DNA of 64,000 bases from Amycolatopsis mediterranei (GCF_026017845.1 NZ_CP100416.1:6329444-6393443); one strand, 5' to 3'. Shown: positions 23,504 through 32,934, numbered from the stretch's first letter. Program-made: numbers and translations. The notes: generated from the sequence alone by a model not told the origin.

Positions 23504-26167
23504 TCAGTGCCGACGGGTGGCCCAGCGGAACAGTTCGTCCGCGCCCCACACCAGGACCGGCATCGGCAGCATCAGCGCGATCACCCACGCCGGCAACGCC
23601 GCCGTCCCGAACAGCGACTGCAGCGGCGGCAGGTAGATCAACGCCGCCGCGAAGACGAGCTCGAACACGATCCCGCCCAGCAGGAGCCGGTTCGTCGTCA
23701 ACCCCACGGCCCGCAGCGACACCCGCTCCGTGCGGGACGCGAACGCCGTGCCGATCTGGCAGAACACGATCGCCGCGAAGCTGGCCGTCGTCGCCTGGAG
23801 GTACGCGTGGTGCAGCGAGGCTCCGGCCGAGACGTCCGCGCCCGGGTGCCAGCCCGCCGCCGCCAGCACCGCGAAGAACGCTCCCAGCACCAGGATGCCG
23901 GACAGCAGGCCCATGATTCCCCACGCCCGCCCCAACATCCGGCCCGTGACCACGCCTTCGGAACGGCGTCGCGGCCGGCGGGACATCAGGCCGGGCTCCG
24001 CGGGCTCGCGACCCAAAGCCAGCGCCGGCAGGGTCTCCGTGCCCAGGTCGATCGCGAGGATCTGCAACACCGTCAGCGGCAGCGGGATCATCCCGCCCGA
24101 CACCGCGAACAGCAGGAACGGCAGCACTTCCGGCACCGCGTGCGCGAAGATGTACAGCACGAACTTCCGGACGTTGTCGAAGACGCGCCGCCCTTCCCGG
24201 ACACCCGCGACGATCGTGGCGAAGTTGTCATCGGTCAGCACGACCGTCGCCGCTTCCTTGGCCACGTCCGTGCCGCCGACGCCCATCGCCACGCCGATGT
24301 CCGCGCGGCGCAACGCCGGCGCGTCGTTGACGCCGTCGCCCGTCATCGCCACGACCTCGCCACAGTCGCGCAACGCGTCGGCGATGCGCAGCTTGTCCTC
24401 CGGCGCGGCCCGGGAGAACACGATCTCGCCGCCGGCGGTGAGCGCTTCGTCGAGAGCCGGTTCCGGCATCCGGGCGAGCTCGTCGCCGCTGATCACCCGG
24501 TCCGCGCCGATCCCGACGCGGCGGGCGATCTCCGCGGCCGTCAAGCCGTTGTCCCCCGTCACGACGTGGACCGTGATCCCCGCCGAGTGGCAGTCCGCGA
24601 CCGCGGCGGCCACCTCCGGTCGCGGTGGGTCGACCAGGCCGACCAGCCCGAGCAGGCACAGGTCCGATTCCGCGTCGTCGCGGCTCCCCGGAACCGACGG
24701 CACCTCGCGCCGGGCCACGGCCAGCACGCGCAGCGCCCGGCCCGCCATCTCATCGACACGCTCGATGATCCGCTCCCGCAGTGCTCCCGTCAGCGGCACC
24801 TCCGCGCCGGACGCGTCGAGCGCCGAGGTGCACCGCGGCACCACCTGTTCGGGCGCACCCTTGGTCGCCACGAACAGCGAACCACCCACCAAGTCCACCG
24901 TGGACATCCGCTTGAGCCGAGGGTCGAACGAGTACAGCGCCTTCCGGACCGCCGGGTCGAGCGCGATCCCGTGGCCGGCCGCGTAGGCCAGCAGGGCCAG
25001 TTCCGTCGGATCGCCGCTCTCCGAGGCGAGGTCGGCGGTGCTGCAGCGCGCGAGCGACGAAGCCAGCACTCCGGAGTCGGCCGGCGGCTCGCCCAGCCCG
25101 TCCCGGACCTCTTCGACGTGCATCGCGTTGCGGGTCAGCGTTCCGGTCTTGTCGGTGCAGATGACCGTCGTGGACCCCAGGGTCTCCACCGCGGACAGCC
25201 GCTTGACCAGCGCGCCCTCCTTGGCCATCGACCGCACCCCGGCGGCCAGCGCCAGGGTGATCGTCGGCAGGAGGCCTTCGGGGACGTTGGCCACGAGCAG
25301 GCCGATCGCGAACACGAACGCGGCCGACCACGACAGCCCGGCCAGCCAGCCCAGCGGCAGGAACCCGATGCCGACCACGACGGCGACGCCGGCGATCAGC
25401 CAGGCGACCCGGCGCACCTGCCGTTCGAGGGGGCTTTCCTCGCGCCCCACCCGGGCCGAGAGCGAGGCGATCCGGCCGATCTCGGTGTGCCGTCCGGTGG
25501 CGTGCACGAGCGCGTGGGCGGCGCCGGCGACGCACACCGTGCCGCTGAAGACGAGCACCGGCGACTCCAGCGGCCGCGTCGCGTCGTCGTGGACGTCGGC
25601 CATCCGCGTCACCGGCGCCGACTCCCCCGTGAGCATCGACGCGTCGACGTCGAGAGTGCCTTCCACCAGCCGGGCATCCGCCGGGACGCGGTCGCCCTCG
25701 GCGAGCACCAGCACGTCCCCGGGCACGATCTCGGTCGCCGGGACGTGCCGGACGCTGCCGTCGCGCAGCACCGCCGCGCGGTCGGGCAGGTACCGGCCGA
25801 GCGCTTCCACGGCCTTCTCCGCCTGCTGCTCCTGGACGAACGCCAGCAGGCCGTTGAGCACGACGACCCCGACGATCGCGATCGCGAGGTTCGTCGTCCC
25901 GGCGAACCAGGCGAGGGCCGCCGCGAGCCACAGCAGCAGGGCGAGCGGGTGGATCAGCTGCCGCAGCAGCGCCAGCGGCCATTTCGCCCCGCCGCGGGAC
26001 GGCAGCGCGTTCGGGCCGCTCACCTGGAGACGGCGGGCGGCTTCGCGGGCGGTCAGGCCGGTGACATCGGTGCGCAGATCCCGCAGCAGACGCGAAACGG
26101 GCTCGCGCGCGTCGACCTCCGGAGCGGTGTCAGCGACGGGTCTCGCCGTCCTCAGGTGCATGGTCAT
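23504..26167 (-). CDS. P-type cation-translocating ATPase (type II, CtpF-like)
   Basis: 887 aa. Order: cytosolic N-terminal cation-ATPase segment (REPVSRLLRDLRTDVTGLTA), two helices, actuator domain with LTGES (about 179-183), helices 3-4, phosphorylation motif DKTGTLT (Asp about 339), KGAPE nucleotide-binding motif, MTGDGVNDAPAL hinge, and six C-terminal helices. The helix-4 motif is NVPEGLLP, as in Na+/K+-type (IIC) pumps, rather than the PEGLP of SERCA-type pumps, so the ion is open. It ends a five-gene minus-strand operon (acetyltransferase, acetate kinase, small protein, Acg-like, ATPase) with gaps of 2-14 bp. M. tuberculosis CtpF is a DosR-regulon counterpart. Confidence 0.92.
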   Translation of the reverse strand: MTMHLRTARPVADTAPEVDAREPVSRLLRDLRTDVTGLTAREAARRLQVSGPNALPSRGGAKWPLALLRQLIHPLALLLWLAAALAWFAGTTNLAIAIVGVVVLNGLLAFVQEQQAEKAVEALGRYLPDRAAVLRDGSVRHVPATEIVPGDVLVLAEGDRVPADARLVEGTLDVDASMLTGESAPVTRMADVHDDATRPLESPVLVFSGTVCVAGAAHALVHATGRHTEIGRIASLSARVGREESPLERQVRRVAWLIAGVAVVVGIGFLPLGWLAGLSWSAAFVFAIGLLVANVPEGLLPTITLALAAGVRSMAKEGALVKRLSAVETLGSTTVICTDKTGTLTRNAMHVEEVRDGLGEPPADSGVLASSLARCSTADLASESGDPTELALLAYAAGHGIALDPAVRKALYSFDPRLKRMSTVDLVGGSLFVATKGAPEQVVPRCTSALDASGAEVPLTGALRERIIERVDEMAGRALRVLAVARREVPSVPGSRDDAESDLCLLGLVGLVDPPRPEVAAAVADCHSAGITVHVVTGDNGLTAAEIARRVGIGADRVISGDELARMPEPALDEALTAGGEIVFSRAAPEDKLRIADALRDCGEVVAMTGDGVNDAPALRRADIGVAMGVGGTDVAKEAATVVLTDDNFATIVAGVREGRRVFDNVRKFVLYIFAHAVPEVLPFLLFAVSGGMIPLPLTVLQILAIDLGTETLPALALGREPAEPGLMSRRPRRRSEGVVTGRMLGRAWGIMGLLSGILVLGAFFAVLAAAGWHPGADVSAGASLHHAYLQATTASFAAIVFCQIGTAFASRTERVSLRAVGLTTNRLLLGGIVFELVFAAALIYLPPLQSLFGTAALPAWVIALMLPMPVLVWGADELFRWATRRH

Positions 26168-26169
26168 CG

Positions 26170-26886
26170 TCAGGAGTTCCTTCGCTTCGGGGTGGCGAGG
26201 CCGACCAGGAGGACGGCTTGCGGGACACCGGGCAGCAGCGATTTCTCGCCGTCGCGCGGCCGGGGCGGGCGGACCGGCAGGGTCCGCGAGGAGAACCCGC
26301 GGACGGCCGCCGCGAGCCGGGTCGAGTGCAGTGCGGCGCCGGCCAGGACGTGGTGGCTGCGGCGGTCACCGGGGGTGGTGATCAGCACCGACGAATGGCC
26401 GCTGACGTCGGCGCCGAGGTGCGAAAGGATCGGCGCCCACTCCGGGCGGACGATCCGGACGGCCGTGTCCGGCCAGAAGCCGTCCGCGGCCAGCGCGCCC
26501 AGGACGGCCAAGCTGACCGGCCGCAGCTGCCCGTCGTCGGTGCCGAGCTTGCGCACCGCCGCGTACCGTGCCCATTCACTGCTGGACGGCGGCCGCGCTC
26601 CCCCGACCCGGACGACGACCGCGACGCCCGGGCGATCCGGATCGTCCGGAAAGGTGAACTCGGGTTCGTGGCCCAGTACCCGGACGACGGTCCAGACCGT
26701 GGCCAGGGCGGCTCCGCATTCGAGGAGGGCGGCGGTGCCCGCCCGGTCGCGCCGGGCAGGCGGCTCGGTCAGGACGATCTCGTCCGGCCGGATCTCGGCG
26801 ACGCACCGGTTCGGGCCGAGCCACACCAGCGCGTCGGCGAGCACGGCCCGGGATGAGCGGTCCCACCGGAACCCCGGCGAGGTCAT
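26170..26886 (-). CDS. Degenerate Acg-like protein
   Basis: 238 aa. It follows the Acg plan loosely: ECGAALATVWTVVRVLGH corresponds to the family's SCGAALFNLR helix, PDDPDRPGVAVVVRVGG to the DPDRPDLLAVVRP strand, and LPGVPQAVLLVGLA to the PQMVLRLG end. The N-terminal APSxHNTQPW flavin motif is absent and the protein is ~90 residues shorter, so FMN binding as in true Acg is doubtful. Its ATG overlaps the stop of the upstream 127-aa gene (ATGA) and it ends 2 bp before the ATPase start, so it belongs to that operon. Either an Acg-derived scaffold or an unrelated small family; I favour the former. Confidence 0.6.
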   Translation of the reverse strand: MTSPGFRWDRSSRAVLADALVWLGPNRCVAEIRPDEIVLTEPPARRDRAGTAALLECGAALATVWTVVRVLGHEPEFTFPDDPDRPGVAVVVRVGGARPPSSSEWARYAAVRKLGTDDGQLRPVSLAVLGALAADGFWPDTAVRIVRPEWAPILSHLGADVSGHSSVLITTPGDRRSHHVLAGAALHSTRLAAAVRGFSSRTLPVRPPRPRDGEKSLLPGVPQAVLLVGLATPKRRNS

Positions 26887-27266
26887 CCGCCGAGGTGTCT
26901 CGAGGCCGCCCGGCAGGTGGCCAGGAGCCCTTCGACGTCGATCACGGTGACGCGGCGCTCCAGGCCCGGTGGGACTTCCGCCTGGACGCACGCGTCCGGG
27001 GAGACCAGCGCGACCGGCACGTGGTCGCGGATCGCACACACGACGCCGAACTCGCGCGCCGTCAGCTCCGGCTCCCGGCCGCGGACGTCGACGAGCAGGT
27101 CCGGCTGAGCGAACGGTTCGTCCAGCGGGCAGCGGCCGCCCACCGCGAGCGCGCGGCAGAGCCCCGCGCGGCTGTGGCAGCGGCTGACCAGGCAGTCGGC
27201 GTCACGCAGGGGCTGGACGAGGAAGTCGGCGTCTCCGAAGGACGCTTCGGTCAGCAGGACGTGCAT
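26883..27266 (-). CDS. Conserved hypothetical protein in acetate kinase/ATPase operon
   Basis: 127 aa. It begins MHVLLTEASFGDADFLVQPL and continues with CRALAVGGRCPLDEP, LLVDVRG and ELTAREFGVVCAIRDHVPVA. The alternation of strand and helix looks like a small alpha/beta (receiver-like or flavodoxin-like) fold, but no phosphoacceptor pocket is complete. Five cysteines are present (DCLVSRC, LCRA, RCPL, VVCAI and two more near the end). It is 4 bp after acetate kinase and overlaps the next gene, so it is a true operon member. Function unknown. Confidence 0.7.
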   Translation of the reverse strand: MHVLLTEASFGDADFLVQPLRDADCLVSRCHSRAGLCRALAVGGRCPLDEPFAQPDLLVDVRGREPELTAREFGVVCAIRDHVPVALVSPDACVQAEVPPGLERRVTVIDVEGLLATCRAASRHLGG

Positions 27267-27270
27267 GGCT

Positions 27271-28356
27271 TCACCTCACGGACACTCGGGCGAGCGCCTC
27301 TTCGGCGCCGCGGGCCAGCTCCAGGTCTTCCCGGGGCAGGACGATCAGGGCGGGCACCGGCGAACCGGTCGCGGTGACGATCCGGTCGACGTCGGTGTGC
27401 GGCACCTCGCCCGCCCGCAGGGCGAGCACGCCCAGCCCGTCGATGATCGAAGTGATCAGCTCCGGCTGGTGCTCGGCGACGCCGCCGGTGAACACCACCG
27501 CGTCCAGCCGCGACAGGCTCATCGCGGCCGCGCCGATTTCGCGGCGGAGCCGGTGCCGGTAGACCTCGAGGGCGACTTCGGCGTCCCGCTCGCCGCGGTT
27601 CGCCGCGGCCAGCACCCGGCGCAGGTCGCCGTTGGTGCCGGTCATCCCGGCCAGCCCGGACCGGTGGAACAGCGCGTCGGCCATCTCAGCCGCGCTCATC
27701 GGCACCGTCTGCATCACGTGCAGCAGCAGGCCCGGGTCGACCGAGCCGGACCGGGTGGCCATCATGGCCCCTTCGAGCGGCGTGAAGCCCATGCTCGTGT
27801 CGACGCCGTGGCCGTCCCGGATCGCCGTCACCGACACCCCGGCACCGACGTGGGCACAGACGATCTGCAGGTCGTCAGGAGCCCGGCCCAGCAGTTCACC
27901 AGTGCGATGCAGAGCGTATTGGCACGACAGTCCGTGGAAACCGTAGCGGCGCAAGCGGTTCTGGGCCGTCCACGACCGCGGCAGGGGGTACCGGGCCGCG
28001 GCTTCGGGCATCCGGGCGTGAAAAGCCGTGTCGAAGCAGGCCACCACCGGGACCTCCCGCAGCAGCCGGCGAACCGCCCGGGTGACCTCCAGCGACAGCG
28101 GCTGGTGATTAGGCGCCAGCGACGTGAGCCGCTCGAGATTCACCAGCAGGGCGTCGTCCACCCTCGCCGGCGCCTTCTGGGCGCCGCCGTGCACGAACCG
28201 GACGGCGACGGCGTCCACATCGGACCAGCGGCGGATCGCCTGAGCGACCGCATTCGGGTCGGCCAGGTCCCACGCCGTCCAGCCGACGGCGGTGCCGTCG
28301 GCGACGAGCGAGACCTTCATGCTCGACGAGCCCGGGTTCAGGGTCAGGACACGCAC
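27271..28356 (-). CDS. ackA: Acetate kinase-family protein, divergent active site
   Basis: 361 aa, slightly shorter than the usual ~400. Acetokinase motifs: LNPGSSSMKVSL at the N-terminus, ACFDTAFHARMP, RRYGFHGLSCQYAL, TSMGFTPLEG with MATRSGSVDPGLLL, and FTGGVAEHQPE. It should interconvert acetyl-phosphate + ADP and acetate + ATP. Two key spots differ from the textbook enzyme: HLGNG is replaced by HVGAG (the Asn is lost), and GGIGEN is GGVAEH. So activity may be altered. It is 14 bp after the acetyltransferase gene. With the phosphoketolase at 43 kb it would complete an acetyl-phosphate route to ATP. Confidence 0.87.
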   Translation of the reverse strand: MRVLTLNPGSSSMKVSLVADGTAVGWTAWDLADPNAVAQAIRRWSDVDAVAVRFVHGGAQKAPARVDDALLVNLERLTSLAPNHQPLSLEVTRAVRRLLREVPVVACFDTAFHARMPEAAARYPLPRSWTAQNRLRRYGFHGLSCQYALHRTGELLGRAPDDLQIVCAHVGAGVSVTAIRDGHGVDTSMGFTPLEGAMMATRSGSVDPGLLLHVMQTVPMSAAEMADALFHRSGLAGMTGTNGDLRRVLAAANRGERDAEVALEVYRHRLRREIGAAAMSLSRLDAVVFTGGVAEHQPELITSIIDGLGVLALRAGEVPHTDVDRIVTATGSPVPALIVLPREDLELARGAEEALARVSVR

Positions 28357-28370
28357 GGCTCTCCTCCGAT

Positions 28371-30998
28371 TCAGTCGCGCAGGCGGCGCAAGAACGGGTC
28401 GTCGGCTGCCAAGGGCTCGAGGCGGGCACGGACGTCGAGCGCGACGCAGCCGTCCGAGCGCACGCGCACCGGGTTGAGGTCCAGTTCGGCCAGCCCGGGC
28501 ACCAGTTCGGCGAGCCGGCTGACCTTCAGCAGGACCTCGCGCACCGCCGCCCGGTCCAGCTGCCCCGGCCAGAGCGCCTTCGACGCGCGCAGGCCGTCGA
28601 GCAGCAGGTCCGCGTCCGCGCCGGTCAGTGGCGCGAGCCGGGCCGCGTGGTCGGCGATCAGGTCGGTGTCGACGCCGCCGAGGCCGAACACGATCAAGGG
28701 CCCGAAAACCGGGTCCGACCGCACGCCGACCAGCAGATCGCGGCCGGGCTCGGCCATCGGCTGCACCGTCACCCCGCGCAGAGCCGGCCCGAAACGCGAC
28801 CGCAGACTGCGGAAGGCCTCCACGATCCGGTCGGGGCCGTGCACGTTCAGCAGGACACCGCCGCCGGCGGTCTTGTGCAGCAGGCCGTCGGCATCGGCCT
28901 TCAGCACGACCGGCGAATCGAGATCGGCGGCCGCGGCGTCCATCGAGTCACCGGCCTCGACGTAGTGCGTCTCCACCATCGGGATGTCGGCCAGCCGCAG
29001 CAGCTCGACGGCCTCGGCGGGCGGCAGCCAGCCTTCGCGCCCGGCGGCGAACGCCCGCAGCGCGCCGGGATTTTCCAGCGGAGTCAGGGAATTCCCGGCT
29101 TCGGGACGGTTCAGCCACTGCTCGTAGCGGACGAGCCGGGCCAGCACCGCGGCAGCCGCGGCGGGATCGTCGTAGCAGGCGGTGACTCCGGTGCCGGGTA
29201 CCAGCGGCGCGACCCGGGCCCGTTGGCCGGGCCGGACCGCGAAGACGGTCTTGTACTCCGGCGGGAGCACGGCCGCCAGCGACGTGCCGGGATCACCGAC
29301 CGCGGTGGGCACGGTCGCGGCGATCACCGCGTCGACACCATCATCGGCCAGCACAGCACGCAGCGCGTCGGCGAATACCTCTGCGGAGACGGCCGCGGTC
29401 GTGTCGACCGGATTCCGGACCGCGGCTTCGGCCGGGAGCACCTTCGCGAGCCGCTCGCGAGTGTGCTCGGACAGCTCGGCCATGACCAGGCCTTCGCGCT
29501 CGCAGGCGTCGGCGGCCAGCACCCCGGCCCCACCGGCGTTGCTGAGCACAGCCACCCTGGGGCCGCCCGGCAGGAGCTGCCACGACAACCCGGCGATCAC
29601 ATCGACCAGCTCGGCGACGGTGTCCACGGCGATGACCCCGGCCTGCTCGAACAGCGCGTCCCGTGTGACCGCGGGAGTCGCCGCCGCGGCAGTGTGCGAG
29701 GCTGCCGCGCGCTGCGCGGTGTCACCACTGCCGGACCGGACGGCCAGGACCGGGCGTGTCCGGGCGAGGCGGCGGGCCAGCCGGCTGAACTTGCGGGGGT
29801 TGCCGAAGGATTCGAGGTACAGGACAGCCAGTTCGGTGCGGCGGTCGGCGGCCCACCACATCAGCAGGTCGTTGCCGCTGACGTCGTACTTGTCCCCGGT
29901 GGAGACCAACGTGGACATGCCGAGGCCGAGGTCGCCGAGGGATTCCGCGAGTGCGATGCCGACTCCGCCGGACTGGGTGACGACGCCGATGTTGCCGGGC
30001 CGCACGCGGCTGCCCAGGAAGGTCAGGTCGTAGGGACAGGCCGGGTCCGTGGAGATGACGCCGAGGCAGTTCGGGCCGACCAGCCGCAGGCCGTACTCAC
30101 GAGCCGCGGCGTGGACCCGCTCGCCGTGCACCGTGCCGGTCAGGCCCGAGGAGATGATCACGACCGCGCGCACGCCGCGTTTCCCGCACTCTTCGACCGC
30201 CTCCGCGGCGGCCGGGGCGGGCAGGCACACCACGGCCAGTTCGGGCGTGCGGCTCAGCACCGCCACCGACGGAACACTCGGCACGCCGAGGATTTCCCCG
30301 GCGTGCGGGTTCACCACTTCGACGGGCCCCGGGTAGCCGGACCCGACGAGGTTGGCCAAAACGGCGTGCCCGACCGAACCCGGGCGCCGTCCCGCGCCGA
30401 TGACGGCGATCGAGGACGGCTTGAACAGGTGGGTCAGGCTGGCCGCGTCGGCGACCAGGTCGCGCTCCAGCACGGCGTCCAAGTAGGCGGCGTCTTCGCC
30501 GAGGATCATCACGACGTCCCGTTCGGGGCCGCCGATGCCGGCTTCGAACCGCAGGCCGAGGTCGGCGAAGACGTGGAGCACCTTGGCGTTCTCGGCGAGC
30601 ACCTCGGCGAGGAACCGCTTCAGACCCGACTTCCGGGCGTGCGAGACGAGGTGCTCCATCAGCAGCGTCGCGACGCCCTGCGTGCGCAGGGCCGCGTCCA
30701 CGACGAGGGCGACCTCGGCATCGGTGGGATCATTCAGTACTTCGTAGTTCGCTACCCCGACGAGTTCACCGTGCCGGTAGCAACCCACCGCGTAGTGTCC
30801 GGGGCCCGGGTCGGCGGCGATCCCGGCAGCCAGTCTGTCCAAACCGGACGGTGCGCCGAAGAACCGGAAATAGGTGTCCCGCTGGGTGAGCCGGGTGTGC
30901 AGGGCGAGCACCTCGGCGGTGTCAGCAGGATGCAACGGGCGCACCAGCACCACGTCACCGCCCGCGAGCAGGGCCCGGGAGCCCGCCTCCACGCTCAT
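28371..30998 (-). CDS. GNAT-acyl-CoA synthetase (NDP-forming)-type protein acetyltransferase
   Basis: 875 aa from the ATG at 30998 (GGAG upstream). Residues about 15-165 are a GNAT domain (VALVVDAALRTQGVATLLME is its acetyl-CoA loop). Residues about 200-650 are the CoA-binding and ligase parts of ADP-forming acyl-CoA synthetases (SIAVIGAGRRPGSVGHAVLA, GPNCLGVIS, TQSGGVGIALAE, ASHTAAAATPAVT), and about 670-860 the ATP-grasp part (VLKADADGLLHKTAGGGV). This is the Pat/PatZ plan with the GNAT at the front, as in Streptomyces PatA. Such enzymes acetylate and silence acetyl-CoA synthetase. It heads the five-gene operon, with a DevR-like box upstream, so acetylation is probably raised under low oxygen. 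Confidence 0.88.
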   Translation of the reverse strand: MSVEAGSRALLAGGDVVLVRPLHPADTAEVLALHTRLTQRDTYFRFFGAPSGLDRLAAGIAADPGPGHYAVGCYRHGELVGVANYEVLNDPTDAEVALVVDAALRTQGVATLLMEHLVSHARKSGLKRFLAEVLAENAKVLHVFADLGLRFEAGIGGPERDVVMILGEDAAYLDAVLERDLVADAASLTHLFKPSSIAVIGAGRRPGSVGHAVLANLVGSGYPGPVEVVNPHAGEILGVPSVPSVAVLSRTPELAVVCLPAPAAAEAVEECGKRGVRAVVIISSGLTGTVHGERVHAAAREYGLRLVGPNCLGVISTDPACPYDLTFLGSRVRPGNIGVVTQSGGVGIALAESLGDLGLGMSTLVSTGDKYDVSGNDLLMWWAADRRTELAVLYLESFGNPRKFSRLARRLARTRPVLAVRSGSGDTAQRAAASHTAAAATPAVTRDALFEQAGVIAVDTVAELVDVIAGLSWQLLPGGPRVAVLSNAGGAGVLAADACEREGLVMAELSEHTRERLAKVLPAEAAVRNPVDTTAAVSAEVFADALRAVLADDGVDAVIAATVPTAVGDPGTSLAAVLPPEYKTVFAVRPGQRARVAPLVPGTGVTACYDDPAAAAAVLARLVRYEQWLNRPEAGNSLTPLENPGALRAFAAGREGWLPPAEAVELLRLADIPMVETHYVEAGDSMDAAAADLDSPVVLKADADGLLHKTAGGGVLLNVHGPDRIVEAFRSLRSRFGPALRGVTVQPMAEPGRDLLVGVRSDPVFGPLIVFGLGGVDTDLIADHAARLAPLTGADADLLLDGLRASKALWPGQLDRAAVREVLLKVSRLAELVPGLAELDLNPVRVRSDGCVALDVRARLEPLAADDPFLRRLRD

Positions 30999-31093
30999 CG
31001 CTTCTCCGCTCCCTCCTCGCGGCGACGACCGCCGCAAGACCAGGAGACCTCGGGGACCGGCGCCCGCGACGCGGCCGGACTACCCGAACCGCG

Positions 31094-31107
31094 AGGACCT
31101 TCGTCAC
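31094..31107. promoter_or_regulatory. DevR/DosR-type box upstream of the acetyltransferase operon
   Basis: AGGACCTTCGTCAC, 10 of 14 to the DosR core, followed by CGAAAA as in the extended consensus. It lies 96 bp upstream of the ATG at 30998 that starts a five-gene operon, and just beyond the devS stop codon. Confidence 0.5.
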
Positions 31108-31170
31108 CGAAAACCCAGCCGGGCGAAGGTGCGGGCCGGCGCTATCGCACGCCGGCCGCGGAGGCAACGA

Positions 31171-32934
31171 TCAGCTGACCGGCGCCGACCACTCCACCTT
31201 CACGCCCCCGTCAGGGCCGCGCCCGAGGGTGAACGCGCCGCCGACTGCTTCGGCGCGGTCACCCAGGTTGCCCAGCCCGCTCGGCGAGACGTCCTCGGGC
31301 AACCCACGGCCGTCGTCGGCCACCACGATCCGCAGCACGTCGTCCTTGACCGCGACCGACACCGACAGCGTCGAGGCCTCCGCGTGCCGCACGGCGTTGC
31401 TGACCGCTTCGCGCACGACTGCTTCGGCGTGCTCGGCCAGCTGGGCCGGCACCGTGTCGATCGAGCCGGACATGCTGACCGTCGGGTGCACCGGCGCGTC
31501 GTCGGTCAGCTCGGCGATCGCGTCGTGCAACCGGTGCCGCAGCCGCAGGCCGGTCTCCCCCGCGGCGCCGCCGTGCAGGTCGAAGATCGCCGTGCGGATC
31601 TCCTGGACGATCTCGTGCATCTGCTCGATGCTGTCCCCGAGCCGCTTCTGCAGCTCCGGGGACTTCGTCCGCCGCTGGGTGCTCTGCATCGACAGCCCGA
31701 CGGCGAACAGCCGCTGGATCACGTGGTCGTGCAGGTCACGGGCGATCCGGTCGCGGTCTCCCAGCACGTCCAGCTCGCGGGCGGCCCGCTGCTGCGCCGC
31801 CAGCTGCAGCGCGAGTGCCGCCTGGTCGGCGAACGACGCCAGGACCGGCAGCTGAGCCGACTCGAACGACCCGGCCCCGGTCTGCCGGGCCGCGATGAGC
31901 ACGCCGGTCGTCCGGTCCCCCGCCCGCAGCGGGACGACCAGCGCGGGGCCGAAGCGGTGGTCAGGGAGCCGGAGTTCCCCGACATTGCGGGGTGTCCGGT
32001 CCTGGTACACCGCACCGGGCACGCTCTCCTCGAGGCCGATGTGCATACCCGACAGCTCCGCGGCCCGGGTGCCGGCGCTGACGGTGACGGTGAGGTCGTC
32101 GACGTCGTCGCCCCAGTCCTCGTCGACGTCCAGGCGCCCGGAATTCGGCAGTGCCAGCATGGTGACGTCCGAACCGGTCAGCTCCAGCGCCCGGCTCGCG
32201 ATCAGGTTCAACGCCTCGGCCGGGTCGGTGCCGCCCAGCAGCTCGGTGGTCACCTCGCTCGTGGCGGCCAGCCACTGCTGCCGCACCCGCGCCTGCTCGT
32301 AGAGGTGGGCGTTTTCGATCGCGATGCCGGCCGCCGCGGCCAGCGCCTGCACGACGACCTCGTCGTCGTCGGTGAACGGCTCCCCGTTCTTCTTCTCGGT
32401 CAGGTAGAGCCGCCCGAAGACCTCGTCGCGGACGCGGACCGGGACCCCGAGGAACGAGTGCATCGGCGGGTGGTGCGCCGGAAAGCCCACTGACGCCGGG
32501 TGGGACGAGATCTCCTCCATCCGCAGCGGCTTCGCCTCGTCGATCACGACGCCCAGTACCCCGTGGCCGGTCGGCAGGTCACCGATGAGCCGGCGGGTCT
32601 CGTCTTCGATGCCGACGTAGATGAACTCCGACATGGAACCGTCGTCGGCGAGGACTCCGAGGGCGCCGTACTTCGCCTCGCCGAGTTCTATCGCGGCCAG
32701 CACGATCCGCCGGAGCGTGGTGTCCAGCTCAAGCCCGGACGCCACGGCCAGCACCGCGTCGAGCAGACCGTCCATTTTGTCCCGGGTGCCGATGAGCAGC
32801 TCGATCCGGTCCTGCAGATCGCGCAGCACCTCGCGCAGCCGCAGGCCGGACAGCGTGCCCGCCATCCGCCGGGACCCGTACTCCGGCTGCCGGCCGGACT
32901 CGTTCACCGCCACCTTGCCCACAATCTCACGCAT
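31171..32934 (-). CDS. devS: DevS/DosT-type heme-based sensor histidine kinase
   Basis: 587 aa from the ATG at 32934. Two GAF domains (about 55-205 and 220-375), then DHp/HisKA_3 (DRIARDLHDHVIQRLF, His near 401) and HATPase_c (EAVSNAVRHAEAST, DDGRGLPEDV). GAF-A matches M. tuberculosis DevS almost motif for motif: HPASVGFPAHHPPMHSFLG and VRVRDEVFGRLYLT. The heme-ligating His (His149 in DevS) corresponds to His155 here and the distal Tyr171 to Tyr177, with the same 22-residue spacing. So it should bind heme and sense O2, NO or CO. The partner DevR gene is 1.2 kb upstream beyond a divergent Acg gene, not directly adjacent as in mycobacteria. Confidence 0.94.
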   Translation of the reverse strand: MREIVGKVAVNESGRQPEYGSRRMAGTLSGLRLREVLRDLQDRIELLIGTRDKMDGLLDAVLAVASGLELDTTLRRIVLAAIELGEAKYGALGVLADDGSMSEFIYVGIEDETRRLIGDLPTGHGVLGVVIDEAKPLRMEEISSHPASVGFPAHHPPMHSFLGVPVRVRDEVFGRLYLTEKKNGEPFTDDDEVVVQALAAAAGIAIENAHLYEQARVRQQWLAATSEVTTELLGGTDPAEALNLIASRALELTGSDVTMLALPNSGRLDVDEDWGDDVDDLTVTVSAGTRAAELSGMHIGLEESVPGAVYQDRTPRNVGELRLPDHRFGPALVVPLRAGDRTTGVLIAARQTGAGSFESAQLPVLASFADQAALALQLAAQQRAARELDVLGDRDRIARDLHDHVIQRLFAVGLSMQSTQRRTKSPELQKRLGDSIEQMHEIVQEIRTAIFDLHGGAAGETGLRLRHRLHDAIAELTDDAPVHPTVSMSGSIDTVPAQLAEHAEAVVREAVSNAVRHAEASTLSVSVAVKDDVLRIVVADDGRGLPEDVSPSGLGNLGDRAEAVGGAFTLGRGPDGGVKVEWSAPVS

